Assembly: GCA_025455635.1 (NCBI GenBank)
Contig: JALOMF010000355.1
Coordinates: 1-5,006 of the forward strand
From: Saprospiraceae bacterium
Lineage (GTDB): Bacteria; Bacteroidota; Bacteroidia; Chitinophagales; Saprospiraceae
DNA: 5,006 bases
Direction: 5' to 3'
Positions within the stretch are counted from its first letter, which is position 1. Each line of letters starts with the position of its first letter. Positions 1-5,006 of this stretch are shown here, piece after piece. The translations under genes and the position numbers were made by a program. The notes below the pieces were generated by a model. That model saw nothing but the letters and a program-made list of their open reading frames with translations, searched no databases and was not told the origin of the DNA.

Positions 1-806
1 TAGGAGGGCAGCACGAACATGCCCAGCACGTTGGCGACGGTGTGCAGGGCCAGCCCTTCCCTCGAACGCTTGGCGAAATAATCGAGCAAACCGCCAAGGC
101 TCAGGCACGAGCAGAGGAGCACCATTTCGTAGCCCCTAGCCTGCCAAGCAAAGCCGATGATTGGGAACTGGAACGCAACCATTATCACCGTAAAAGCACG
201 GAGCAAGACCGACGCAGTAAATCGTTTCAGAAAGAAAAAGGTGAAAACCAAAACGCCCAGGTAGCAGGCCAATGAAATCATGCGCCCCGTGAAAACCAAG
301 TCGTCGCAACCGCCAAAAAGCAGGCCGTTCAGGGCGTTGAAAAACGGGTGGTTGTTGGGTTTGGGATAGTAGGAAATGGCTTGAAAAAAGGGCAGCGAGC
401 CAAAGTTCAGCGCTGAAAATACCTCGTCGGTGGTGTAAATCGTGCTGGGATGCAAGTACCTGCGAGCGTTGATGCCGAGTGAAACTATCAATGTCAAAGC
501 AAAGGCATCGGCCCATTCCAAGTCAGGCAGCTTTAGCCGCAGGGGCTGCATTTTCCAGCAAAACCAAGCTGCCGAAATGGTGGCGCACAGCGCCAGCAAG
601 CACCACCAGTTGCCAGTGGTTTTTGTGTTTTGGGTAAAAAACTCGGATTGCCAAGTGCCAGAACCGTAGAAAATGGGATTCAATGATTTGTACCAAATGG
701 CCAAATCTTCATGGCTCGACGCCCAGTAGGCTGCAGAGCACAACCCTACCCCGGCCACTAATGCCAAGGTTGCAAACCGAAGGATTTTCTTGAAAGGTAG
801 CGACAT
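1..806 (-). CDS. Membrane glycosyltransferase, GT-C/GT39-like, 3' end outside window
   Basis: Read on the minus strand from the ATG at 806, the frame stays open for 268 codons to the left edge, so this is an N-terminal fragment. Hydrophobic segments lie near residues 10-29, 66-84, 99-113, 174-193, 202-222, 227-243 and 254-266, which makes it a polytopic inner-membrane protein. Between the third and fourth segments is a long loop with an acidic pair D127-E128 (TTDEVFSALNF) and then SYYPKPNNHPFF at 145-156. A later QARGYE sits at 222-227. In GT-C enzymes an acidic pair in the first large extracytoplasmic loop is the usual catalytic site. The DE...PNNH...ARGY combination resembles Bacteroidota GT39-like proteins that move sugars from polyprenyl-phosphate donors. 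The sugar and acceptor cannot be inferred. The in-frame stop upstream is at 930-932 and no other ATG lies between, so ATG 806 is the best start. The gene is divergent from glnN. The GT-C class is fairly secure, the specific family less so. Confidence 0.8.
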   Translation of the reverse strand, partial: MSLPFKKILRFATLALVAGVGLCSAAYWASSHEDLAIWYKSLNPIFYGSGTWQSEFFTQNTKTTGNWWCLLALCATISAAWFCWKMQPLRLKLPDLEWADAFALTLIVSLGINARRYLHPSTIYTTDEVFSALNFGSLPFFQAISYYPKPNNHPFFNALNGLLFGGCDDLVFTGRMISLACYLGVLVFTFFFLKRFTASVLLRAFTVIMVAFQFPIIGFAWQARGYEMVLLCSCLSLGGLLDYFAKRSREGLALHTVANVLGMFVLPS

Positions 807-886
807 GAAACTGGCAAATAGAAAACTGAAACTGGATTTTTGCGCTAAGTAACGACGATTGCTCCAAAAGCATGCAACTTGTTTTA

Positions 887-987
887 CCAAAAAAATAAAC
901 CAACAAACAAAAGCAAACCCCTCCCAAAATCACAACAATGCCCCAAAAAAATAAAAAAATCAACACCACCCCCATCAAAAACAAGCC
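887..987. other. A/C-only low-complexity stretch in divergent intergenic region
   Basis: On the plus strand these 101 bases contain only 3 G and 7 T; the rest is A and C, with runs such as CCAAAAAAATAAACC and CACCACCCCC. There is no convincing coding frame. Such a strand cannot fold on itself because it lacks pairing partners. It lies between the membrane glycosyltransferase start (806) and the glnN promoter (994). It may be an unstructured spacer or an upstream A-rich element for the glnN promoter; that role is inference. Confidence 0.6.
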
Positions 988-993
988 TTAGTG

Positions 994-1023
994 TTTGAAA
1001 AACAATTTTAGCACCTACCTTTG
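994..1023 (+). promoter_or_regulatory. Bacteroidota-type promoter for glnN
   Basis: A perfect TAnnTTTG -7 element, TACCTTTG, lies at 1016-1023. A TTTG -33 element lies at 994-997, 18 bases upstream, within the usual spacing for the primary sigma factor of this phylum. Transcription would start near 1028-1031, giving a leader of about 85 bases before the glnN ATG at 1114. No NtrC or sigma-54 type site was recognised. Confidence 0.7.
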
Positions 1024-1071
1024 CCCCCGATTTACAAACCTGCTTTTGACTATTTGCCAATGGCCCAGCAA

Positions 1072-1099
1072 GGCCAACGGCCAACGGCCAAAAGCCAAT
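1072..1099 (+). repeat. Heptamer tandem repeat in glnN leader
   Basis: Four consecutive 7-base units read GGCCAAC, GGCCAAC, GGCCAAA and AGCCAAT, ending 14 bases before the glnN ATG. A related TGCCAAT occurs at 1055-1061, out of register with the array. TGGCC at 1061-1065 can pair with GGCCA at 1072-1076 around a 6-base loop, so the first unit could form a weak hairpin in the mRNA. The array occupies the position where a ribosome binding site would lie, and no purine-rich Shine-Dalgarno sequence is seen there. Confidence 0.75.
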
Positions 1100-1113
1100 A
1101 GCATCTTCAAAAC

Positions 1114-3303
1114 ATGGCTACCATCCGTTTTCAAGCAATTCAAGAAACCCTGAACAGGAAGCCCGTCGTCGTGAACGAGCCTGCTGTTCGCCGTTCGGAG
1201 CTGTACGCTTCCAATGTTTTCACGACCAGCACCGCCAAGCACTACATGCCCAAGGAGGCGTACAATGCCGTGGTATCTGCCAACCTGCACGGCACCAAAA
1301 TTGACCGAAAAGTGGCCGACCAAGTGGCTGCGGGCATGAAGGCCTGGGCGATGGGCAAGGGCGCCACGCACTACACGCACTGGTTCCAGCCGCTGACCGG
1401 GGCCACTGCCGAGAAGCACGATGCCTTTTTTGAGCCAGTCGGCGACGGCACGGCCATTGACAAATTCGACGGTGGCCAGCTCGTGCAGCAGGAGCCGGAC
1501 GCTTCCAGCTTCCCGAACGGCGGCATCCGCAACACCTTCGAAGCCAGGGGCTACACCGCTTGGGACCCCACCAGCCCCGCCTTCGTGATGGGCACGACGC
1601 TTTGCATCCCCACGGTGTTCGTTAGCTACACGGGCGAGGCGCTCGACCACAAAACGCCGCTGCTCCGTGCGCTGCAAAGCATTGACGCTGCCGCAACGGA
1701 AGTGGCCCGCTATTTCGACAAGAACGTGAACAAAGTAAGCTGCACCCTTGGCTGGGAGCAGGAGTATTTCCTGATTGACTCGGCTTTGGCGGCTTCCCGC
1801 CCAGACCTCACACTTGCGGGCCGTATGCTCCTCGGACATGGCGCTGCGAAGGGCCAGCAGTTGGAAGACCACTATTTCGGCTCCATCCCCGACCGGGCGC
1901 TGGCCTTCATGCGGGAACTGGAAATCGAGTGCATCACCCTCGGCATCCCCGTGAAGACCCGCCACAACGAGGTGGCTCCGAACCAGTTCGAGTTGGCACC
2001 TATTTTTGAGGAGGCCAACCTCGCCGTTGACCACAACTCACTCCTGATGGACGTGATGAGCAAGGTCGGTGCCCGCCACAACTTTAAAGTGCTGCTGCAC
2101 GAGAAGCCATTCGCTGGCATCAACGGCTCCGGCAAGCACAACAACTGGAGCATGGCCACCGACACGGGCGTGAACCTGCTGTCGCCCGGCAAAACACCGA
2201 AGAACAACCTCCAATTCCTGACCTTTTTCATCAATACCATCAAAGCAGTTTATGAGTACGCTGACCTGCTCCGTGCCGCTATTGCTTCCGCCAACAACGA
2301 CCACCGTCTCGGTGCCAACGAGGCTCCTCCGGCCATCATCTCCGTGTTCCTCGGCGACCAGCTCTCCAGGGTGCTTGATGAACTGGAAAACGTGTCTGAC
2401 GGCAACCTTTCCCCTGAGGAAAAAACAGAGTTGAAATTGAACGTGGTGGGCAAAATCCCTGATGTTTTGCTGGACAATACCGACCGCAACCGTACCTCGC
2501 CGTTTGCCTTCACGGGCAACAAGTTTGAGTTCCGTGCCGTGGGTTCTTCGGCCAACTGCGCCAAGCCGATGACGGTACTCAGCACGATTGTTTCTCAGCA
2601 ACTCCGTGAGTTCAAGGCCGAGGTGGATGCCCTCATCGAAGGCAAAAAAATGAAGAAGGACGATGCCATCTTCAACGTGCTGCGGGAATACATCAAGTCC
2701 TGCAAGGCTATCCGCTTCGAGGGCGACGGCTACTCTGACGAGTGGGTCGTAGAAGCAGAAAAGCGTGGCCTGAACAATTTCAAGACGACACCGGAGGCAT
2801 TGAAGGCGCAGGTTTCACAAAAGGCGATTGACCTGTTTGCTGCGCACAGCGTGATGAACCACGTGGAAATCGAGGCCCGCTATGAAATCGAGCTGGAAGA
2901 GTACATCAAGAAGGTGCAAATCGAGGGGCGCATCCTTGGCGACATCGCCACGAACCACGTCATCCCTACGGCCATCGCCTACCAGAACACGCTCATCCAG
3001 AACGTGCAGGGCTTGAAGGACATCTTCGGCAAGGACTTCGGTCAGTACGCCGAGCAGCAGCTCGACATGGTGAAGGAAATCTCTGGCCATATCAATTCCA
3101 TCAAGAAGAACGTGGACGACATGATTGAAGAGCGCAAAAAGGCCAATAAGATTGACCATGCCGACCAACGTGCCGATGCCTACTGCAACAAGGTGAAACC
3201 CTATTTCGATACCATCCGCTACCACTGCGACAAGCTGGAGCTGATGGTGGACGACGAGCTTTGGCCGTTGACGAAGTACCGGGAGTTGTTGTTTACTCGT
3301 TGA
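1114..3303 (+). CDS. glnN: Glutamine synthetase type III
   Basis: This 729-residue cytoplasmic enzyme makes glutamine from glutamate, ammonia and ATP, the entry point of ammonia assimilation. Length and sequence match the large dodecameric GSIII class of Bacteroidota rather than the shorter GSI or GSII. The start MATIRFQAIQETLNRKP aligns with the Bacteroides GSIII N-terminus as I remember it, which fixes ATG 1114. GSIII signatures follow in order: HYTHWFQP (86-93), QQEPDASSFPNGGIRN (125-140), the metal-binding WEQEYFL (214-220), RHNEVAPNQFE (283-293), the glutamate-loop NGSGKHNNWS (337-346), NRTSPFAFTGN (459-469) and FEFRAVGSSAN (471-481). The C-terminal part, about 570-729, is the helical GSIII extension and ends PLTKYRELLFTR, also typical. 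No key residue appears missing. It has its own promoter and is followed by a strong terminator, so it is probably monocistronic. No glnB, amt or other nitrogen gene adjoins it. Regulation beyond the promoter is not visible, though the leader repeat could matter. Confidence 0.97.
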   Translation: MATIRFQAIQETLNRKPVVVNEPAVRRSELYASNVFTTSTAKHYMPKEAYNAVVSANLHGTKIDRKVADQVAAGMKAWAMGKGATHYTHWFQPLTGATAEKHDAFFEPVGDGTAIDKFDGGQLVQQEPDASSFPNGGIRNTFEARGYTAWDPTSPAFVMGTTLCIPTVFVSYTGEALDHKTPLLRALQSIDAAATEVARYFDKNVNKVSCTLGWEQEYFLIDSALAASRPDLTLAGRMLLGHGAAKGQQLEDHYFGSIPDRALAFMRELEIECITLGIPVKTRHNEVAPNQFELAPIFEEANLAVDHNSLLMDVMSKVGARHNFKVLLHEKPFAGINGSGKHNNWSMATDTGVNLLSPGKTPKNNLQFLTFFINTIKAVYEYADLLRAAIASANNDHRLGANEAPPAIISVFLGDQLSRVLDELENVSDGNLSPEEKTELKLNVVGKIPDVLLDNTDRNRTSPFAFTGNKFEFRAVGSSANCAKPMTVLSTIVSQQLREFKAEVDALIEGKKMKKDDAIFNVLREYIKSCKAIRFEGDGYSDEWVVEAEKRGLNNFKTTPEALKAQVSQKAIDLFAAHSVMNHVEIEARYEIELEEYIKKVQIEGRILGDIATNHVIPTAIAYQNTLIQNVQGLKDIFGKDFGQYAEQQLDMVKEISGHINSIKKNVDDMIEERKKANKIDHADQRADAYCNKVKPYFDTIRYHCDKLELMVDDELWPLTKYRELLFTR

Positions 3304-3322
3304 TTTTCAATAGATTGGAAAT

Positions 3323-3357
3323 AAAGGAGGCCGGGCGGAGACGCTCGGCCTTTTTTT
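3323..3357 (+). terminator. Intrinsic terminator of glnN
   Basis: The stem GGCCGGGCG (3329-3337) pairs with CGCTCGGCC (3342-3350) over 9 base pairs, one of them G-U. It is closed by a GAGA loop of the stable GNRA type and followed by seven T at 3351-3357. The bases AAAGGA before the stem can also pair with the T tract and lengthen the helix. The stem begins 26 bases after the glnN stop codon. It separates glnN transcription from the downstream accessory genes. The opposite strand lacks a comparable T run, so it is probably one-directional. Confidence 0.93.
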
Positions 3358-3398
3358 GTTGCACGACAGCAGCTTCGTCTAAAAACAGTGCAAAGGTT

Positions 3399-3431
3399 TA
3401 CGGCAAATGCTAAATGTCTTTATTTGCCGTA
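3399..3431. repeat. Perfect 10-bp inverted repeat, candidate operator
   Basis: TACGGCAAAT (3399-3408) and ATTTGCCGTA (3422-3431) are exact reverse complements separated by 13 bases. The right arm shares its last two bases with the candidate -7 element at 3430-3437, and the left arm covers the -33 zone. A dimeric regulator bound here would compete with RNA polymerase. As RNA it would form a hairpin with a 13-base loop, but no T run follows directly, so a terminator is unlikely. It could also be the end of a mobile or recurrent unit. Confidence 0.7.
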
Positions 3432-3437
3432 TTTTTG
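3430..3437 (+). promoter_or_regulatory. Candidate -7 element for the Rpn-family gene
   Basis: TATTTTTG fits the Bacteroidota TAnnTTTG -7 element exactly. No TTTG lies 17-23 bases upstream, so the -33 half is missing or degenerate, which would fit a promoter that depends on a regulator or is weak. Transcription would start around 3443, about 12 bases before ATG 3455 and after the alternative ATG 3407. This supports 3455 as the real start. Confidence 0.45.
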
Positions 3438-3454
3438 TAGCTAAAAATCAGGCT

Positions 3455-4276
3455 ATGCAGTTTGTAGATATTAAGAACGACGTTGCCTTCCGAAAGATTT
3501 TCGGCAACGAGAACAAGAAAATCATACTCATCTCTTTCCTTAACGCCGTGATGAAGTTGAAGGGTAAGGATGTTATTGAGGACGTGGAAATCCTCAACCC
3601 TTACCAGTTGCCCATTATCAAGAACCTGAAAGCTTCCATCATTGATGTAAAGGCGAGGGACAAAAAGGGCAAGACCTATATCATCGAAATGCAAGTGGCC
3701 GAACCTGATGGCTTGGACAAACGGCTGCTTTACTATGCTAGCAAGGATTATTCACAGCAAATCGAAAGCGGCGAATACTACACCGAACTCAAACCCGTGA
3801 TTTTCATTGGTATTTTTGATTTTAAGTTTACGCAAAGCAATAAACACCTATCGCACCATGCAGTCTGCGATGTTGAAGACGGTGAGCGGGTCATAAAAGA
3901 CATGGATTTTTATTTTATTGAACTGCCTAAGTTTAGAAAAGCCTTGGAAGAATTGGTTGAAGTTACGGACAAGTGGATTTTCTTCATCAAAGAGGCTGAA
4001 AACTTGGACGTCGTTCCTGAAAACTTGGACGACGAAGGCTTAATGGCAGCATATCAGGATGCCAACAAACATTCTTGGACCAAGGATGAATTGGAAGCCT
4101 ACGATTATGCTGCAATGAGGGAACAAGATGAAAGAGGAAAAGTAGAATTGGCGGAAAAGAGAGCAGATAAAAAAGCGAAAAATGAAATAGCCAAAGAAAT
4201 GAAAAACGATGGTGAACCAGTTCATAAAATAATGAAATACACAGGTCTGACGGAAGATGAAATCAATGAAATTTAA
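3455..4276 (+). CDS. Rpn-family PD-(D/E)XK nuclease-like protein
   Basis: This 273-residue protein belongs to the Rpn / PDDEXK_2 group (the family also annotated as putative transposase). Studied members such as E. coli RpnA are DNA endonucleases that promote RecA-independent recombination. The start MQFVDIKNDVAFRKIFG is the family's usual N-terminus. The frame also opens at ATG 3407, but those 16 extra residues do not resemble the family and lie over the palindrome and -7 element, so 3455 is preferred. The catalytic pattern is intact: D64 in SIIDVKARD and E78-x-Q80 in IIEMQV, then KRLLYYASKDY (89-99) and GEYYTELKPVIFIGI (106-120). Residues 183-197 form a hinge with a short duplication. The C-terminus is a charged, probably helical stretch (about 205-250) ending EPVHKIMKYTGLTEDEINEI, a helix-turn-helix-like motif common at the end of these proteins. 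It appears full length. Base composition drops towards AT in the last third. It is separated from glnN by a terminator and so is independently expressed. The family is secure; DNA target and role in this organism are unknown. Confidence 0.9.
   Translation: MQFVDIKNDVAFRKIFGNENKKIILISFLNAVMKLKGKDVIEDVEILNPYQLPIIKNLKASIIDVKARDKKGKTYIIEMQVAEPDGLDKRLLYYASKDYSQQIESGEYYTELKPVIFIGIFDFKFTQSNKHLSHHAVCDVEDGERVIKDMDFYFIELPKFRKALEELVEVTDKWIFFIKEAENLDVVPENLDDEGLMAAYQDANKHSWTKDELEAYDYAAMREQDERGKVELAEKRADKKAKNEIAKEMKNDGEPVHKIMKYTGLTEDEINEI
3996..4031 (+). repeat. 15-bp direct repeat at 21-bp spacing inside Rpn gene
   Basis: CTGAAAACTTGGACG occurs at 3996-4010 and again at 4017-4031. The 21-base period equals seven codons, so the reading frame is kept and ENLD appears twice in the protein (residues 182-185 and 189-192). 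It lies in the hinge between the nuclease domain and the C-terminal part. It may be a small in-frame duplication. Confidence 0.8.
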
Positions 4277-4367
4277 AATGGCCGAAATGAGCGTCCCCGC
4301 CTGTTTGAGGCAAAACCTAGACCCAAAAAAATTATTGCTAAATTTCTGATACATAATTCGAGTCCAC
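4277..4367. other. Short spacer between Rpn gene and zinc-ribbon gene
   Basis: This 91-base gap is AT-rich in its second half. It contains a 4-bp hairpin GCCT/AGGC at 4299-4311 without a T tract and a near-match to the -7 element, TAAATTTC at 4339-4346 (one mismatch, no well-spaced -33). Neither is strong. The two flanking genes could therefore be cotranscribed, or the second could have a weak promoter of its own. Confidence 0.4.
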
Positions 4368-4964
4368 ATGTACAGTTCCGATGAAATCAAGGAAAAATAT
4401 GAACGGTTTGACAACGCATCTATTTTACGAATTGCAGTGAATGAATCAAGGGGCTTGAGGGATGAAGCAGTAACGTTTTTAATAGATGAAATCAAAAAAA
4501 GAAACTTGGATTCAAGTTTAATTGACTGGATTAATGCAGAAAGAAGACTGCTTTCAACAGCAGAATTATCCAAGTTGAAAAACATCGTCAAAAGTTGTCG
4601 CTGTTGTATTTGTCAAAAAAATCACAGCCTTTTTGGATACGAGTTTAAAACAATAACAAGTATATTGATAGAAGCAATTGTAACGCATCAAAAAATTATT
4701 GTGTGCCAGGGTTGCGGTGAAAATAAAAGGAAAAAATCTGCAATCTGGTCTGCAATATTTGGTTGGTGGTCAATGTCTGGAATCATTTCAACACCTTTTA
4801 TCTTAGTTGAGAAAATCAAGGCATTAACCAATGAAAAGCATCAAAGTGATACAATTATTGAGGCATTTATATTGGAAAACATTGGAACAATTACCATCAA
4901 TCATGAAAAGCAAGAGGTAATTCAAGAATTATTAAATCGGCTTTATTTTCCAGAAGAGGAATAA
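4368..4964 (+). CDS. Uncharacterised protein, zinc-ribbon-like with hydrophobic segment
   Basis: I do not recognise a named family for this 198-residue protein. Residues 1-60 look helical and charged: DNASILRIAVNESRGLRDEA, then a helix ending EIKKRNL. This pattern is seen at the N-terminus of various Bacteroidota hypothetical proteins. A cysteine cluster SCRCCIC (C77, C79, C80, C82) and a second pair C113-x-x-C116 form a CxxC...CxxC layout about 30 residues apart that would suit one zinc ion. Between them lies a moderately hydrophobic stretch, GYEFKTITSILIEAIV (90-105). After the second pair come basic residues (KRKK, 120-123) and a hydrophobic segment IWSAIFGWWSMSGIISTPFI (126-145) that may sit in or on the membrane. 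No signal peptide is apparent. The start ATG 4368 gives a full frame to TAA 4962, with no strong Shine-Dalgarno sequence. Codon use is AT-rich, unlike glnN. It follows the Rpn-family gene on the same strand by 91 bases. Function unknown. Confidence 0.75.
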   Translation: MYSSDEIKEKYERFDNASILRIAVNESRGLRDEAVTFLIDEIKKRNLDSSLIDWINAERRLLSTAELSKLKNIVKSCRCCICQKNHSLFGYEFKTITSILIEAIVTHQKIIVCQGCGENKRKKSAIWSAIFGWWSMSGIISTPFILVEKIKALTNEKHQSDTIIEAFILENIGTITINHEKQEVIQELLNRLYFPEEE

Positions 4965-5006
4965 CCTTGATATTAATAGTTGTATAGCTATTCTAGCAGG
5001 GTAATT
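4965..5006. other. Right-edge non-coding tail, nothing callable
   Basis: These 42 AT-rich bases follow the last stop codon. AATAG (4975-4979) can pair with CTATT (4988-4992), but no T run follows, so it is not a convincing terminator. No new gene start is seen before the window ends. Confidence 0.5.

Noticed and set aside
42..669. Small plus-strand frames (42-275, 442-669) and a minus frame (136-516)
   Set aside because: All are shadows of the uninterrupted 268-codon minus-strand membrane protein, which has clear hydrophobic segments and motifs.
865..891. Minus-strand promoter for the glycosyltransferase (TGCTTTTG at 872-865 with TTTG at 891-888)
   Set aside because: The -7 element has a mismatch at its important second base, and the 15-base spacing is short. 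Possible but not strong enough to annotate.
709..1084. Hydrophobic minus-strand frames 709-984 and 884-1084
   Set aside because: They are Phe/Leu/Val-rich only because the A/C-rich spacer is read backwards. One overlaps the glycosyltransferase start in another frame, and both run across intergenic signals.
1015..2034. Long minus-strand open frame (339 codons) opposite the start of glnN
   Set aside because: It lies antisense to strongly conserved GSIII sequence, and its product is low in recognisable motifs. Open antisense frames are common opposite GC-rich genes.
2038..2601. Minus-strand open frame opposite the middle of glnN
   Set aside because: It is antisense to the GSIII catalytic region and has no family-like features. 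Overlapping frames at 1872-2243, 2250-2585 and 2815-3225 were rejected for the same reason.
3407..3454. Upstream ATG at 3407 as the start of the Rpn gene
   Set aside because: The 16 added residues do not match the family N-terminus, and they overlap the palindrome and the -7 element. Transcription probably starts after this ATG.
4299..4311. Hairpin GCCT/AGGC as a terminator after the Rpn gene
   Set aside because: The stem is only four base pairs and no T tract follows directly.
4040..4591. Minus-strand 183-codon frame across the end of the Rpn gene and the next gene
   Set aside because: It is antisense to two better-supported genes. Its Phe/Ile/Ser-rich product is what reading AT-rich, Lys/Glu-rich coding DNA backwards gives.
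4975..4992. AATAG/CTATT inverted repeat at the right edge as a terminator
   Set aside because: A five-base AT-rich stem without a following T run is expected by chance in AT-rich DNA.
1..5006. CRISPR array, tRNA, rRNA or complete insertion sequence
   Set aside because: No regularly spaced repeats of CRISPR length, no cloverleaf-like segment and no transposase with terminal inverted repeats were found by eye. The Rpn-family gene is sometimes labelled transposase, but it is not an insertion-sequence transposase.

Overview
The window looks like a chromosomal stretch from a member of the Bacteroidota. Three things support this: a glutamine synthetase of the large type III class, which is typical of that phylum; two good matches to the phylum's TAnnTTTG -7 promoter element, one of them with a well-spaced TTTG -33 element; and a membrane glycosyltransferase with motifs I associate with that phylum's GT39-like proteins. 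The species cannot be named from the sequence.

Layout from left to right. Bases 1-806, minus strand, hold the first 268 codons of a polytopic membrane protein of the GT-C glycosyltransferase type; its C-terminus lies beyond the left edge. Bases 807-1113 form a divergent intergenic region with a nearly G- and T-free A/C stretch, a clear Bacteroidota promoter for the rightward gene, and a heptamer tandem repeat just before its start codon. Bases 1114-3303 encode a complete glutamine synthetase III (glnN), closed by a strong intrinsic terminator at about 3323-3357. Bases 3455-4276 encode a complete Rpn/PD-(D/E)XK family nuclease-like protein. Its likely -7 element abuts a perfect 10-bp inverted repeat that resembles an operator. 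Bases 4368-4964 encode an unrecognised 198-residue protein with a CxxC...CxxC zinc-ribbon-like pattern followed by a hydrophobic GWW segment. The last 42 bases hold nothing I can call.

glnN is an ordinary housekeeping nitrogen-assimilation unit, with its own promoter and terminator, and is probably monocistronic. The two genes to its right look like accessory DNA: base composition falls from about 60% GC (sampled row in glnN) to about 30% GC (sampled row in the last gene). The Rpn family is known for patchy, multicopy distribution. I see no evidence that these genes work with glnN. The most interesting signals are the palindrome overlapping the Rpn promoter region, a possible internal start in the Rpn gene, the heptamer repeat in the glnN leader, and the uncharacterised zinc-ribbon protein. 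No CRISPR array, tRNA, rRNA or recognisable transposase is present.
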